A stretch of DNA of 64,000 nucleotides, taken from positions 1,865,001 through 1,929,000 of the forward strand of contig NZ_CP032548.1 of NCBI RefSeq assembly GCF_003867015.1, read 5' to 3'. Made by a program: the position numbers and the translations under genes. Every line of letters starts with the position of its first letter. The stretch's first letter is position 1. This DNA comes from Tenacibaculum singaporense. Lineage in GTDB: Bacteria > Bacteroidota > Bacteroidia > Flavobacteriales > Flavobacteriaceae. This document shows positions 52,667 through 62,544 of the stretch, in pieces. The notes under the pieces were generated by a model that saw only the letters and a program-made list of their open reading frames with translations, did not search any database and was not told where the DNA came from.

Positions 52667-52735
52667 AACAATCATCATTAATACAACTATTAGTCACTAA
52701 GATAATTACTTACTAATAGTTGAACATTGAAAGTT

Positions 52736-53860
52736 ATGGCAAAACAAGATTATTACGAAATATTAGGAATATCAAAATCGGCATCAAAAGCTGAAATCAA
52801 AAAGGCATATCGTAAGATGGCAATTAAATACCATCCAGATAAAAATCCTGATGATAAAGATGCTGAAGAAAAATTCAAACTAGCCGCAGAAGCTTATGAG
52901 GTATTAAGTGACGACAATAAAAAAGCTCGTTACGATCAGTATGGTCATGCTGCTTTTGAAGGAGGTCACGGAGGCTTTGGAGGCGGTGGTATGAATATGG
53001 ATGACATATTTAGTCAGTTTGGAGATATTTTCGGAGGAGCATTCGGAGGTGGTTTCGGTGGTTTTGGTGGTGGAGGTCACCGTCAAGCACGAGTTAAAGG
53101 TAGTAACTTACGTATTCGTGTAAAATTAACACTGGAAGAAATTGCCAAAGGTGTAGAAAAGAAGGTAAAAGTTCGTAGAAAAGTTCAAGCAGACGGAGTT
53201 ACTTATAAAACATGTTCAACATGTAATGGTAGCGGACAACAAATGCGTGTTACTAATACTATTTTAGGTAGAATGCAAACAGCTACTACTTGTAGTACTT
53301 GTCATGGAGCAGGAGAGATGCTAGACAAAAAACCAAGTGGAGCAGATGCACAAGGAATGGTAGTAAAAGAAGAAACCGTTTCTATCAATATTCCAGAAGG
53401 TGTAACCGAAGGAGTACAATTAAAAGTAGGTGGTAAAGGGAATGAAGCTCCAGGTAAAAACTCAATTCCAGGAGATTTATTAGTGTTAATTGAAGAAGTA
53501 CCACACGAAAACTTAAAGCGTGAGGGAAGTAATATACACTACGATTTATATATTAATTTTTCAGAAGCAGTTTTAGGAGTATCAAAAGAAATAGAAACTG
53601 TTACAGGAAAAGTAAAGATTAAGATTGAGCCAGGAACCCAATCTGGTAAGATTTTACGTTTAAAAGGAAAAGGATTACCAAGTATTGAACGTTATGGTCA
53701 CGGAGATTTCTTAATTCACATAAATGTATGGACTCCTCAAGAATTAACTAAAGATCAGCGTAAGTTTTTTGAGGAAATGCAAGAAGATGAGAACTTTAGC
53801 CCAAACCCACAGAAGTCGGACAAATCTTTCTTTGAAAAGGTTAAAGATATGTTTTCTTAA
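52736..53860 (+). CDS. dnaJ: Chaperone DnaJ (two CxxCxGxG motifs)
   Basis: 374 residues from ATG 52736 ([11 protein letters not shown]); a TTG 9 nt upstream is less likely. J domain with HPD at 33-35 and a Gly/Phe-rich stretch (about 77-115). The zinc region has only two CxxCxGxG motifs, C160-C163 (CSTCNGSG) and C186-C189 (CSTCHGAG), rather than four. I recall this reduced arrangement in other Flavobacteriaceae. C-terminal substrate-binding domains end VKDMFS. It stimulates DnaK. Co-transcribed with grpE by inference. Confidence 0.93.
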   Translation: MAKQDYYEILGISKSASKAEIKKAYRKMAIKYHPDKNPDDKDAEEKFKLAAEAYEVLSDDNKKARYDQYGHAAFEGGHGGFGGGGMNMDDIFSQFGDIFGGAFGGGFGGFGGGGHRQARVKGSNLRIRVKLTLEEIAKGVEKKVKVRRKVQADGVTYKTCSTCNGSGQQMRVTNTILGRMQTATTCSTCHGAGEMLDKKPSGADAQGMVVKEETVSINIPEGVTEGVQLKVGGKGNEAPGKNSIPGDLLVLIEEVPHENLKREGSNIHYDLYINFSEAVLGVSKEIETVTGKVKIKIEPGTQSGKILRLKGKGLPSIERYGHGDFLIHINVWTPQELTKDQRKFFEEMQEDENFSPNPQKSDKSFFEKVKDMFS

Positions 53861-53920
53861 AAAAATCTTAAAAAAGAGAATTTTTTTTAAATAAAATTTT
53901 TTTAAAACGAAAAACAGTTA

Positions 53921-53928
53921 TATATTTG
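53921..53928 (+). promoter_or_regulatory. Candidate -7 box TATATTTG directly before a hairpin
   Basis: TATATTTG fits TAnnTTTG exactly and is followed by GC. No TTTG is at the usual -33 distance; upstream sequence is A/T-rich. Confidence 0.5.
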
Positions 53929-53929
53929 C

Positions 53930-53965
53930 AGTGTCTAGGAGACGTTCTAGACACTTTTTCTTTTT
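53930..53965 (+). terminator. Hairpin AGTGTCTAG/CTAGACACT with T-run
   Basis: A 9-bp perfect stem (53930-53938 with 53947-53955) plus TTTTTCTTTTT. It begins at the predicted start site of the promoter at 53921-53928, so the transcript would be only about 35-40 nt. Confidence 0.7.
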
Positions 53966-53977
53966 CATAGCAATTTT

Positions 53978-54007
53978 CCCACTCAATTCTTTTGAGTGGG
54001 TTTTTTT
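53978..54007 (+). terminator. Second terminator hairpin before rnpB
   Basis: CCCACTCAA (53978-53986) pairs with TTGAGTGGG (53992-54000), followed by seven T. Confidence 0.9.
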
Positions 54008-54045
54008 ATGAATAGAGGTGTGAACTTTTAGTTGACAACCTATAA

Positions 54046-54350
54046 TAGCAGACCTATCTTATCGACTTGTAGAAAATATAAGTAGGAAAGTCTGGACACC
54101 ATAGAGTAGCATAGCGGATAACATCCGTCCGGTGTAAACCGAGGACAAGTGCAACAGAAAGAATGTACAGGTAATGCTGTAGTGAAACCAGGTAAACTCT
54201 ATGCGGTGCAATGCCATGTACATTAGAGCTTGAGCGTTACTCGCGCGATTCTAAGGGGTAGGCAGATTGATTCCGTAAGTAATTTCGGAACTAGATAAAT
54301 GATAAGAGCCTCATTTTTTGAGGAACAGAATCCAGCTTATGGGTCTGCTT
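54046..54350 (+). ncRNA. rnpB: RNase P RNA (bacterial class A)
   Basis: The catalytic RNA of RNase P, which removes 5' leaders from pre-tRNAs. The P1 stem is seen as AGCAGACC at the start and GGTCTGCT at the end. Conserved landmarks in order: GTAGGAAAGTCTGGACACC (GAGGAAAGTC-type core), ACAGAAAGAATGTACAGGTAA, GTGAAACCAGGTAAACTC, GCAATGCC, GGGTAGGCAGATTGA, ATGATAAGAGCC, and ACAGAATCCAGCTTATGGG close to the 3' end. The T-run after 54350 gives the end. The 783-nt gap from 53861 to 54644 is thus explained by hairpins, rnpB and the acnB leader; 54360-54540 shows only A/T-rich sequence. Confidence 0.95.
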
Positions 54351-54540
54351 TTTTTCCTATTTAGAATCATTATAGCATTTTTTTTAATACACTTAAAAAT
54401 AGTGAATTATCAATTTGATAATTATTAGGTGTTTTTATATTTGTTTTTTTGAGATATTTTTAAAAATAGGTCTTTTTAATTAAATTAATTTGCTTTTTTG
54501 ACTGTTTTGTTGTTTATTTTTAAAATTGAGGTTAAAATAT

Positions 54541-54548
54541 TACTTTTG
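54541..54548 (+). promoter_or_regulatory. Candidate -7 box TACTTTTG upstream of acnB
   Basis: Exact match to TAnnTTTG about 97 nt before the AcnB start, with several TTTG/TTG candidates upstream. Confidence 0.5.
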
Positions 54549-54644
54549 CTAAGCAAAAATAAAGGGATAAAGCTGTAAAAGAACGGTTTTAATACGTAGT
54601 AACTTTTACTATTTCCTTCTAAATATTTAAAAACAAAACTTTTT

Positions 54645-57425
54645 ATGAACACATACTCAGATTACCTAAAGGAGATTGAAGTAAGAAAAGGTCAAGGTCT
54701 TCACCCTAAACCTATCGATGGAAGTGAATTGTTAACTGAAATCATCTCACAAATTAAAGATGCAAACAATCCTCACAGAAAAGATTCTCTTAATTTCTTT
54801 ATTTATAATGTTTTACCAGGTACAACAAGTGCTGCAGGTGTAAAAGCAAACTTTTTAAAAGAAATTATTCTAGGTGAATCTGTAGTAGAAGAGATAACTC
54901 CAGCTTTTGCCTTAGAGCAATTAGGACATATGAAGGGAGGAGCTTCTATAGAAGTTTTACTTGATTTAGCATTAGGTAATGATGCTGCTATTGCTGAAGA
55001 AGCTGCAAAAGTGTTAAAAACACAAGTGTTTTTATATGAAGCTGATACTGAGCGTTTAGAAAAAGCATATAAAGAAGGTAATGGAATTGCAAAAGAACTA
55101 ATTGAAAGTTATGCGCAAGCAGAGTTTTTTACAAAACTTCCAGAAGTAGAAGAAGAAATTAAGGTAGTTACTTACATTGCTGGAGTAGGAGATATTTCAA
55201 CAGATTTATTATCTCCAGGAGCAGATGCGCACTCAAGATCTGATCGTGAATTACACGGACAGTCAATTTTTGAGCATAATAAAGACATGCAACAAGAATT
55301 GTTAGCATTGAAAGAAGAGCATCCAGATAAACGTGTGATGTTAGTTGCTGAAAAAGGGACTATGGGAGTAGGTTCTTCAAGAATGTCAGGTGTTAATAAC
55401 GTGGCTTTATGGACAGGTATTGAATCAAGTCCTTACGTTCCATTTATCAATATTGCACCAGTAATTGCAGGTACTAATGGGATTTCTCCAATTTTCTTAA
55501 CTACAGTAGGGGTAACTGGTGGTATCGGTATCGATCTTAAAAACTGGGTAAAGCAAAAAGATGCTGAAGGAAATACAATTGTAGATGAAGATGGAGAGCC
55601 AGTTTTAAAGCAAGAATATTCTGTAGAAACAGGAACTGTTCTTACAATTAATACAAAGACTAAAAAACTATACAACGGAGATAAAGAATTAAAAGATATC
55701 TCAGCAGCATTAACTCCGCAAAAAATGGAGTTTATAAAAGCAGGAGGTTCTTACGCTGTTGTTTTTGGTAAGAAATTACAAACCTTTGCAGCTAAGGTAT
55801 TAGGAATTGAAGTTCCTCAAGTATATGCTACTTCTAAAGAAATTTCTGTTGAAGGACAAGGCTTAACTGCGGTTGAAAAAATCTTCAATAAAAATGCAGT
55901 AGGAACAACTCCAGGAAAAACATTACATGCAGGTTCTGATGTACGCGTAGAAGTTAACATTGTAGGTTCTCAAGATACTACAGGATTAATGACTTCTCAA
56001 GAGTTAGAAATGATGGCTGCTACAGTTATTTCTCCAATAGTTGACGGAGCTTACCAATCAGGTTGTCACACAGCTTCTGTATGGGATGATAAGTCTAAAG
56101 CTAACATTCCAAGGTTAATGAAGTTTATGAATGACTTTGGTTTAATTACAGGTCGTGATCCAAAAGGACAATACCCTGCAATGACAGACGTGATTCATAA
56201 AGTATTAAATGATATTACAGTAAGTGATTGGGACATTATTATTGGTGGAGATTCACACACACGTATGTCAAAAGGTGTTGCTTTTGGTGCGGATTCAGGT
56301 ACGGTAGCCTTAGCTTTAGCAACTGGTGAGGCAACTATGCCAATTCCACAATCTGTAAAAGTAACCTTTAAAGGAAACATGAGAAGTTTCATGGATTTCC
56401 GTGACGTTGTACATGCTACACAACAACAAATGTTAAAGCAGTTTGATGGAGAGAATGTTTTCCAAGGAAGAGTGATTGAAGTACATATTGGTACTTTAAC
56501 AGCGGATCAAGCCTTTACATTTACTGACTGGACTGCAGAAATGAAAGCAAAAGCTTCTATCTGTATTTCTGAAGATGAAACATTAATTGAATCATTAGAG
56601 ATTGCTAGAGATCGTATCCAAATCATGATTGATAAGGGAATGGATAACGAAAAGCAAGTATTAAAAGGGTTAGTTGATAAGGCAAATACTAGAATTCAAG
56701 AGGTTAAGACAGGAATTAAACCAGCGTTAAAACCTGATACTGATGCTAACTATTACGCAGAGGTTGTGATTGATTTAGATGAAATCGCTGAACCAATGAT
56801 TGCAGATCCTGATGTAAATAACGAAGATGTTTCTAAGCGTTATACTCACGATACTATTCGTCCATTATCATTCTACGGAGGAACTAAAAAGGTAGATTTA
56901 GGATTTGTAGGATCTTGTATGGTTCACAAAGGAGATATGAAAATCTTAGCTCAAATGTTAAAGAACATTGAAGCACAACAAGGTAAAGTAGAGTTTAATG
57001 CTCCGTTAGTAGTTGCGCCACCAACATACAACATTGTTGATGAGTTAAAGGCTGAAGGAGATTGGGAAGTATTACAAAAATACTCAGGATTTGAGTTTGA
57101 CGATAATGCTCCTAAAGGTTTAGCGCGTACGAAGTATGAAAACATGTTATACTTAGAGCGTCCAGGTTGTAACTTATGTATGGGTAACCAAGAAAAAGCA
57201 GAACCAGGAGATACGGTAATGGCTACATCAACACGTTTATTCCAAGGAAGAGTTGTAAAAGATTCTAATGAGAAAAAAGGAGAGTCTTTATTATCATCTA
57301 CTCCAGTTGTGGTATTATCAACTATTTTAGGAAGAACTCCAACTATGGAAGAATATGAAAAGGCAGTGGACGGTATTGTTTTAACGAAATTTAAACCGTC
57401 TCAAAAACAATTAGTAATTTCATAA
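54645..57425 (+). CDS. acnB: Aconitate hydratase B (bifunctional aconitase / 2-methylisocitrate dehydratase)
   Basis: 926 residues. N-terminal HEAT-like domain (about 1-160), swivel domain with GVGSSRMSGVNNVA (typical of AcnB), then the Fe-S core with DSHTRMS. The cluster Cys ligands are in GSCMVHKGDM and RPGCNLCMGNQEKAEPGD. The enzyme interconverts citrate and isocitrate in the TCA cycle. The length is somewhat above E. coli AcnB (865 residues). acnA follows after about 190 nt and has its own promoter and terminator, so both forms are present together. Confidence 0.93.
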   Translation: MNTYSDYLKEIEVRKGQGLHPKPIDGSELLTEIISQIKDANNPHRKDSLNFFIYNVLPGTTSAAGVKANFLKEIILGESVVEEITPAFALEQLGHMKGGASIEVLLDLALGNDAAIAEEAAKVLKTQVFLYEADTERLEKAYKEGNGIAKELIESYAQAEFFTKLPEVEEEIKVVTYIAGVGDISTDLLSPGADAHSRSDRELHGQSIFEHNKDMQQELLALKEEHPDKRVMLVAEKGTMGVGSSRMSGVNNVALWTGIESSPYVPFINIAPVIAGTNGISPIFLTTVGVTGGIGIDLKNWVKQKDAEGNTIVDEDGEPVLKQEYSVETGTVLTINTKTKKLYNGDKELKDISAALTPQKMEFIKAGGSYAVVFGKKLQTFAAKVLGIEVPQVYATSKEISVEGQGLTAVEKIFNKNAVGTTPGKTLHAGSDVRVEVNIVGSQDTTGLMTSQELEMMAATVISPIVDGAYQSGCHTASVWDDKSKANIPRLMKFMNDFGLITGRDPKGQYPAMTDVIHKVLNDITVSDWDIIIGGDSHTRMSKGVAFGADSGTVALALATGEATMPIPQSVKVTFKGNMRSFMDFRDVVHATQQQMLKQFDGENVFQGRVIEVHIGTLTADQAFTFTDWTAEMKAKASICISEDETLIESLEIARDRIQIMIDKGMDNEKQVLKGLVDKANTRIQEVKTGIKPALKPDTDANYYAEVVIDLDEIAEPMIADPDVNNEDVSKRYTHDTIRPLSFYGGTKKVDLGFVGSCMVHKGDMKILAQMLKNIEAQQGKVEFNAPLVVAPPTYNIVDELKAEGDWEVLQKYSGFEFDDNAPKGLARTKYENMLYLERPGCNLCMGNQEKAEPGDTVMATSTRLFQGRVVKDSNEKKGESLLSSTPVVVLSTILGRTPTMEEYEKAVDGIVLTKFKPSQKQLVIS

Positions 57426-57454
57426 ATTAAATAAAACTATTTGTTATAATATAG

Positions 57455-57484
57455 AAGCCCGAGTGTTAAAGCTCGGGCTTTATT
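57455..57484 (+). terminator. Intrinsic terminator after acnB
   Basis: AAGCCCGAG pairs with CTCGGGCTT and is followed by T-rich sequence. Confidence 0.88.
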
Positions 57485-57579
57485 ATTTTCAGCTTATTTA
57501 ATAAAACTACTATAGAAAAAATTTATTTGAACTTATTATAATTATATAGTTACTCCATCTTTTATACTGTTTTTTTTGG

Positions 57580-57587
57580 TAAATTCG
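57580..57587 (+). promoter_or_regulatory. Candidate -7 box (TAAATTCG) of acnA
   Basis: One mismatch to TAnnTTTG, 24 nt before the ATG at 57612. It lies within the 12 codons that a start at 57576 would add, which supports 57612. Confidence 0.4.
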
Positions 57588-57611
57588 TACAGCAACAAAA
57601 AAATTACATAT

Positions 57612-59879
57612 ATGGCTTTTGATATTAATATGATAAAAGAGGTGTACAGTAAAGTAGTTGAACGAGTAGATGCTGCCCGTAAAATTACAGGAAAACCTTT
57701 AACATTAGCAGAGAAAATTTTATACACACATCTTTGGGATGGAACACCAACGAAAGCTTTCGAAAGAGGAAAGGATTATGTTGATTTTGCTCCAGACCGT
57801 ATCGCTTGTCAAGATGCAACAGCGCAAATGGCATTGTTACAATTTATGCAAGCAGGAAAAGATAAAGTAGCAGTACCAACAACAGTACATTGCGACCACT
57901 TAATTCAGGCAAAAGTTGGTGCTTCAACAGATTTACAAACTGCGTTAAATAACTCAAATGAAGTATTCAATTTCTTAGAATCAGTTTCTAATAAATATGG
58001 AATTGGCTTTTGGAAACCAGGAGCAGGAATTATTCATCAAGTAGTATTGGAAAACTACGCATTTCCAGGAGGAATGATGATTGGAACGGATTCTCACACA
58101 GTAAATGCAGGAGGGTTAGGAATGGTAGCTATTGGTGTAGGTGGTGCTGATGCAGTAGATGTAATGGCTGGTATGCCATGGGAATTGAAATTCCCTAAGT
58201 TAATAGGTGTAAAATTAACAGGGAAGTTATCTGGTTGGACAGCACCTAAAGATGTAATTTTAAAAGTAGCAGAAATTCTAACAGTAAAAGGAGGAACAGG
58301 TGCTATCGTTGAATATTTTGGTCCAGGAGCTACAGCGATGTCATGTACAGGTAAAGGAACCATTTGTAATATGGGAGCAGAAATTGGAGCTACAACTTCT
58401 ACTTTTGGTTACGATGCCTCTATGGAACGTTATTTACGTGCTACAGATAGAAACGATGTAGCAGATGCTGCAAATGAAATTAAAGAATACTTAACAGCTG
58501 ATGCTGAAGTATATGCAAGCCCTGAGCAATATTTTGATCAGGTAATTGAGATTAACTTATCAGAATTAGGGCCATTATTAAACGGACCTTTCACGCCAGA
58601 TTTATCTACTCCAGTAGGAAAAGAAATGACGGAGAAAGCACAAGCAAATGATTGGCCATTACAAGTTGAATGGGGATTAATAGGATCTTGTACAAACTCT
58701 TCTTATGAAGATTTATCACGTGCTGCTTCTATTGCACAACAAGCAATAGATAAAGGATTGAAAACGAAAGCAGAGTTTGGAATTAACCCAGGGTCAGAGC
58801 AAGTACGTTATACTGCTGAAAGAGATGGTATCTTACAAGTTTTTGAAAACTTAGATGCAAAAATATTTACCAACGCGTGTGGACCATGTATTGGTCAATG
58901 GGGGCGTTATGAAGACCCAAAGAATGCTCCTAAAAATTCTATTGTGCATTCATTTAATAGAAACTTTGCAAAACGTGCCGATGGAAATCCAAACACGCAT
59001 GCATTTGTAGCTTCACCAGAATTAACAGCTGCCATTGCCATTGCAGGACGCTTGGATTTTAATCCGTTGAAAGATAAACTAATCAACGAGAATGGAGAAG
59101 AGGTAATGTTAGATGAACCAACAGGTTGGGAATTGCCTCCAAAAGGATTTGAAGTTGATGACAATGGGTATTTAGCACCAGAAGCAGATGGAAGTCATAT
59201 AGAAGTTGTGGTAGATCCAAATTCAGAACGTTTAGAGTTGTTAACTCCATTTGAACCGCTAGGAGATACTATTAAAGATGCTAAACTATTAATCAAAGCA
59301 CATGGTAAATGTACGACTGATCATATTTCTATGGCAGGACCTTGGTTACGTTATCGTGGACACTTGGACAATATTTCTAACAATATGTTAATTGGAGCAG
59401 TAAATGCTTTTAACATGAAGACAAACTTCGTGAAAAATCAATTAACAGGAGAATATGATGCTGTTCCTAAAGTACAGCGTGAATATAAAGCGAAAGGAAT
59501 CAAAACAATTGTTGTGGGAGATCATAACTATGGTGAAGGTTCTTCGCGTGAGCATGCAGCTATGGAGCCTCGTCATTTAGGTGTGGCTGCTGTATTAGTA
59601 AAATCATTTGCGCGTATTCATGAAACGAACTTGAAAAAACAAGGTATGTTAGGGTTAACATTTGATAATGAAGCAGATTACGATTTAATTCAAGAAGATG
59701 ACACGTTTAATTTTATAGATTTACATGAGTTTGCTCCAAATAAACCATTAACTATTGAAGTGGTTCATGCTGATGGTTCAAAAGACATAGTTATTGCGAA
59801 TCATACATATAACGAAGGGCAAATTGAATGGTATAAAGAAGGTTCTGCTCTAAATTTAATTAAAAAACAAAATGCTTAG
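57612..59879 (+). CDS. acnA: Aconitate hydratase A
   Basis: 755 residues from ATG 57612 ([12 protein letters not shown]). Mitochondrial-type aconitase: [37 protein letters not shown], cluster Cys in [15 protein letters not shown] and [12 protein letters not shown], and the swivel-domain [20 protein letters not shown]. Converts citrate to isocitrate through cis-aconitate. A second aconitase (AcnB) is encoded just upstream. In other bacteria AcnA is the stress-stable form; that division of labour here is inferred. Confidence 0.93.
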   Translation: MAFDINMIKEVYSKVVERVDAARKITGKPLTLAEKILYTHLWDGTPTKAFERGKDYVDFAPDRIACQDATAQMALLQFMQAGKDKVAVPTTVHCDHLIQAKVGASTDLQTALNNSNEVFNFLESVSNKYGIGFWKPGAGIIHQVVLENYAFPGGMMIGTDSHTVNAGGLGMVAIGVGGADAVDVMAGMPWELKFPKLIGVKLTGKLSGWTAPKDVILKVAEILTVKGGTGAIVEYFGPGATAMSCTGKGTICNMGAEIGATTSTFGYDASMERYLRATDRNDVADAANEIKEYLTADAEVYASPEQYFDQVIEINLSELGPLLNGPFTPDLSTPVGKEMTEKAQANDWPLQVEWGLIGSCTNSSYEDLSRAASIAQQAIDKGLKTKAEFGINPGSEQVRYTAERDGILQVFENLDAKIFTNACGPCIGQWGRYEDPKNAPKNSIVHSFNRNFAKRADGNPNTHAFVASPELTAAIAIAGRLDFNPLKDKLINENGEEVMLDEPTGWELPPKGFEVDDNGYLAPEADGSHIEVVVDPNSERLELLTPFEPLGDTIKDAKLLIKAHGKCTTDHISMAGPWLRYRGHLDNISNNMLIGAVNAFNMKTNFVKNQLTGEYDAVPKVQREYKAKGIKTIVVGDHNYGEGSSREHAAMEPRHLGVAAVLVKSFARIHETNLKKQGMLGLTFDNEADYDLIQEDDTFNFIDLHEFAPNKPLTIEVVHADGSKDIVIANHTYNEGQIEWYKEGSALNLIKKQNA

Positions 59880-59905
59880 TTGAATATAATTCAACAATAA
59901 ATAGT

Positions 59906-59937
59906 AAAAGCTCTGGTAAACTCCAGAGCTTTTTTTT
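59906..59937 (+). terminator. Intrinsic terminator after acnA
   Basis: AAAAGCTCTGG (59906-59916) pairs with CCAGAGCTTTT (59923-59933), followed by T. Confidence 0.92.
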
Positions 59938-59983
59938 GTAAAGAATACTCTATTCTTTCGACCTAAATTTAAAAGTAAAAACT

Positions 59984-60655
59984 ATGAGTGCACTTTGGTA
60001 TTTTGAGGATGTTAACTTATTTAAAATATTATGCCCACATAAATATCCTTCTTTTAAGGAAAATCATATACTGAATAAGTATAAAAAGAAAGACTATATC
60101 TATTTTGAAGAAGATGCCGCTAACAAAATTTATTTAATAGATAAAGGAAAGGTAAAAATAGGATACTACACAGAAGAAGGCGAAGAAGTAATCAAAGCGA
60201 TATTAACCAAAGGAGAAATATTTGGAGAAAAAGCTATTTTGGGAGTTGAAAAGCGAAATGAATTTGCCCAATCAATTGATAATGCTACGGAAATTTGTCC
60301 TGTATCCAAAGAAACAATGTATTCATTAATGCAAGATAATGTATCTGTAAGTTTTAAGATTTACAAATTTATTGGATTGCGAATGAAAAAGTTAGAAAGA
60401 AGACTTCAGTTATTATTATTTAAAGACACACGTACTCGTCTATTAGAGTTTTTCAAAGAGTTGTGTGAAGAGTATGGACATGAATGTGAAAAAACAGGAG
60501 ATCAAGTAATAGAACACCCATATACACAAAAAGATATTGCAACTCTAATAGGAACTTCAAGACCTACATTAAATACTTTAATGAATGAGTTAAAGCAAGA
60601 AAAAGTTATTGATTTTAACAGAAAAGAAATACGTTTACTTAAAAAAGTAGCGTAA
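59984..60655 (+). CDS. Crp/Fnr-family transcriptional regulator
   Basis: 223 residues. Cyclic-nucleotide-binding-like jelly roll (about 25-130: IYLIDKGKVKIGYYTEEGEEV, LTKGEIFGEKAILG), a dimerisation helix (RMKKLERRLQLLLFKDTRTRLLEF in part), and a winged helix (YTQKDIATLIGTSRPTLNTLMNEL) at about 170-215. There is no Fnr-type four-Cys cluster, and the typical cAMP pocket Arg/Ser is not conserved, so the ligand is uncertain. Position beside aconitase genes may link it to respiration or stress, but that is only location. Confidence 0.85.
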   Translation: MSALWYFEDVNLFKILCPHKYPSFKENHILNKYKKKDYIYFEEDAANKIYLIDKGKVKIGYYTEEGEEVIKAILTKGEIFGEKAILGVEKRNEFAQSIDNATEICPVSKETMYSLMQDNVSVSFKIYKFIGLRMKKLERRLQLLLFKDTRTRLLEFFKELCEEYGHECEKTGDQVIEHPYTQKDIATLIGTSRPTLNTLMNELKQEKVIDFNRKEIRLLKKVA

Positions 60656-60693
60656 GTGTAAGCTAGCTAACATTTTAATAGAAAACATGCAAG

Positions 60694-60701
60694 TAACTTT
60701 G
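60694..60701 (+). promoter_or_regulatory. Candidate -7 box TAACTTTG of the lipoprotein gene
   Basis: Exact match to TAnnTTTG, 30 nt before ATG 60732. It falls inside a possible longer reading frame starting at 60687, so it favours the 60732 start. Confidence 0.6.
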
Positions 60702-60731
60702 TTTTTGTACAAATTCAAAATTACAAAAACA

Positions 60732-61619
60732 ATGAAGAAAATACTTTTAACAATAGCAGCAGTAAGCATGTTAACTTTTGCTGCTTGTAGCGATGACGAC
60801 GACAATACACCAAAAACATCAAACTTAAGTTTAAGTGTTAGCGGTTTAGAAAATTTAGGAGCAGATTATGTGTATGAAGGTTGGATAATTGTAGGAGGTT
60901 CGCCAGAATCAACAGGAACTTTTAATGTAAATGATTCAGGAGAATTATCACGAAGCTCTTTTGTGATTGATTCAGATATGTTATCAGCGGCATCAACTTT
61001 TGTTTTAACTATTGAACCAACAAACGACCCAGACCCAGCACCATCAAAGACTAAAATTTTAGCAGGAGATTTTTCAGGAAATAGTGCCTCTATAAACTCG
61101 AATATTGTTGGAGATTTTAGTAGCTCTTGGGGTAAATTTATTTTAGCAACTCCAACAGATGGAGAAAATACAAATGAACGAAGTGGTGTTTGGTTTTTAG
61201 AGCCAGGGATGCCACCACAAGTAGGTTTAGGATTACCAGAACTAGATGAAGGATGGAAATATGAAGGATGGGCTGTGATAAATGGAGTACCTGTTACTAC
61301 AGGTAAATTTACAAAGCTTGCTGCAACAGATGAGTTTGATGGTTTTAGTGGTCCTATGGATTTACCAGCGCCAAATGGAGCTGATGGATTTTTTCCAGGT
61401 GAAGATTTCTTAGTGAATGCCCCAAGTGGAGTAACTTTTCCAACTGATTTAAGAGGTTCAACTATTGTAATTACAGTAGAACCGAACCCAGATAATAGTC
61501 CAACACCCTTTGCTCTTAAACCATTAGCTAAAAAAGTAGCTGATGATGCTCAAGATCATGTAGCTATTGATTTAGGAGCTGGACCATTGGTAGCTATTAC
61601 AGGAACAGTTTCAAGATAA
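60732..61619 (+). CDS. Lipoprotein with two YEGW repeat domains
   Basis: 295 residues from ATG 60732 (MKKILLTIAAVSMLTFAAC); the lipobox Cys is at 19, then an Asp-rich spacer DDDDN. Two related modules follow: GADYVYEGWIIVGGSPESTGTF (in part) and DEGWKYEGWAVINGVPVTTGKF, each with a ...STFVLTIEP/STIVITVEPN strand near the end. This is similar to an anti-sigma-factor-like C-terminal domain seen in Bacteroidota lipoproteins. Surface or periplasmic face; function unknown. Confidence 0.7.
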   Translation: MKKILLTIAAVSMLTFAACSDDDDNTPKTSNLSLSVSGLENLGADYVYEGWIIVGGSPESTGTFNVNDSGELSRSSFVIDSDMLSAASTFVLTIEPTNDPDPAPSKTKILAGDFSGNSASINSNIVGDFSSSWGKFILATPTDGENTNERSGVWFLEPGMPPQVGLGLPELDEGWKYEGWAVINGVPVTTGKFTKLAATDEFDGFSGPMDLPAPNGADGFFPGEDFLVNAPSGVTFPTDLRGSTIVITVEPNPDNSPTPFALKPLAKKVADDAQDHVAIDLGAGPLVAITGTVSR

Positions 61620-61673
61620 CAAAAATTGTATCGCGTTTAAAATTTAATTAATACGCTTAATTCCCCTTATTTT

Positions 61674-61709
61674 AAGAGTAATCAATTATTTTTGGTTACT
61701 CTTATTTTT
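61674..61709 (+). terminator. Intrinsic terminator after the YEGW lipoprotein gene
   Basis: AAGAGTAATCAA pairs with TTGGTTACTCTT (one wobble), followed by a T-run. Confidence 0.8.
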
Positions 61710-61724
61710 ATATAAAACTATTTT

Positions 61725-62423
61725 ATGACAGATTTTTTAAGTAATATTTCTCAAAAACCATTGTATGTAATTGATGCCAGTATTCCTTTTAGTGAGTACA
61801 TTCCAATTTCAATAGCTGCATCTAACAAAGAGTTAACTTTTGACGTTTCTTCATCAAAAGAATGGGAAGCATATTTAGAAAATTATTTTTTAAAACATAA
61901 AAAAACAGTTGCTTTTGGAGGATATCTAGAAATAAGAGATATTTATAGTAGAAGTGAACATTTCAATAAATTATCAGAAGAAAATCAACGAAATATTCAT
62001 TTAGGAGTGGATTTATGGTGTGATGCAGGTACAGATATTTTAGCAGTATTAGATGGAGAAATTCATAGTTTTAAAAACAATGTAAACTATGGAGATTATG
62101 GACCTACAATTATTATCAAACATTCAATAGAAGGAAATGAATTTTATTCATTGTATGGTCATTTATCCTTAGAATCTTTAGAAGATATATCAGTTGGAAA
62201 AAAAGTTAAACAAGAAGAGAAGATTGGAACCTTAGGAGATAGTTCTGTAAACGGAGACTACGCTCCGCATTTGCATTTCCAATTAATAATAGACATCGAA
62301 GATTACAAAGGAGATTACCCAGGAGTGTCTTCAAAAAAGACCTTAGATTTTTACAAGGAAAATTGTCCTAACCCCAATTTATTATTAAAATTGTCAAATG
62401 AAACGAACATTAATAAATTTTAA
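61725..62423 (+). CDS. M23-family peptidase-like protein
   Basis: 232 residues. M23 (LytM/lysostaphin-like) zinc site: HLGVDLW (H92, D96) and APHLHFQL (H182, H184), with KHSIEGNEFYSLYGHLS between. Such enzymes cut peptidoglycan cross-bridges. No signal peptide is visible, so either it is exported unconventionally or acts on another substrate in the cytoplasm. The N-terminal 60 residues are unassigned. It starts after a terminator, so it is a separate unit. Confidence 0.82.
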   Translation: MTDFLSNISQKPLYVIDASIPFSEYIPISIAASNKELTFDVSSSKEWEAYLENYFLKHKKTVAFGGYLEIRDIYSRSEHFNKLSEENQRNIHLGVDLWCDAGTDILAVLDGEIHSFKNNVNYGDYGPTIIIKHSIEGNEFYSLYGHLSLESLEDISVGKKVKQEEKIGTLGDSSVNGDYAPHLHFQLIIDIEDYKGDYPGVSSKKTLDFYKENCPNPNLLLKLSNETNINKF

Positions 62424-62544
62424 AAACTTCTTCAGAAAAGAATCTGTTTAAAATTTTTAATGAGAGAACTAGTGTAGCGAGTGGTTGCCAACGTTCTTAA
62501 TTTTATAATTATAATAAATCAATTAATTAAAAAACTTAAAACGT

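Noticed and set aside
57576..57611. Upstream start for AcnA
   Set aside because: It adds [12 protein letters not shown] before the conserved MAFDINM start and overlaps the candidate -7 box.
60687..60731. Upstream start for the YEGW lipoprotein
   Set aside because: It would place 15 residues before a perfect lipoprotein signal, and an exact TAnnTTTG box lies inside it.
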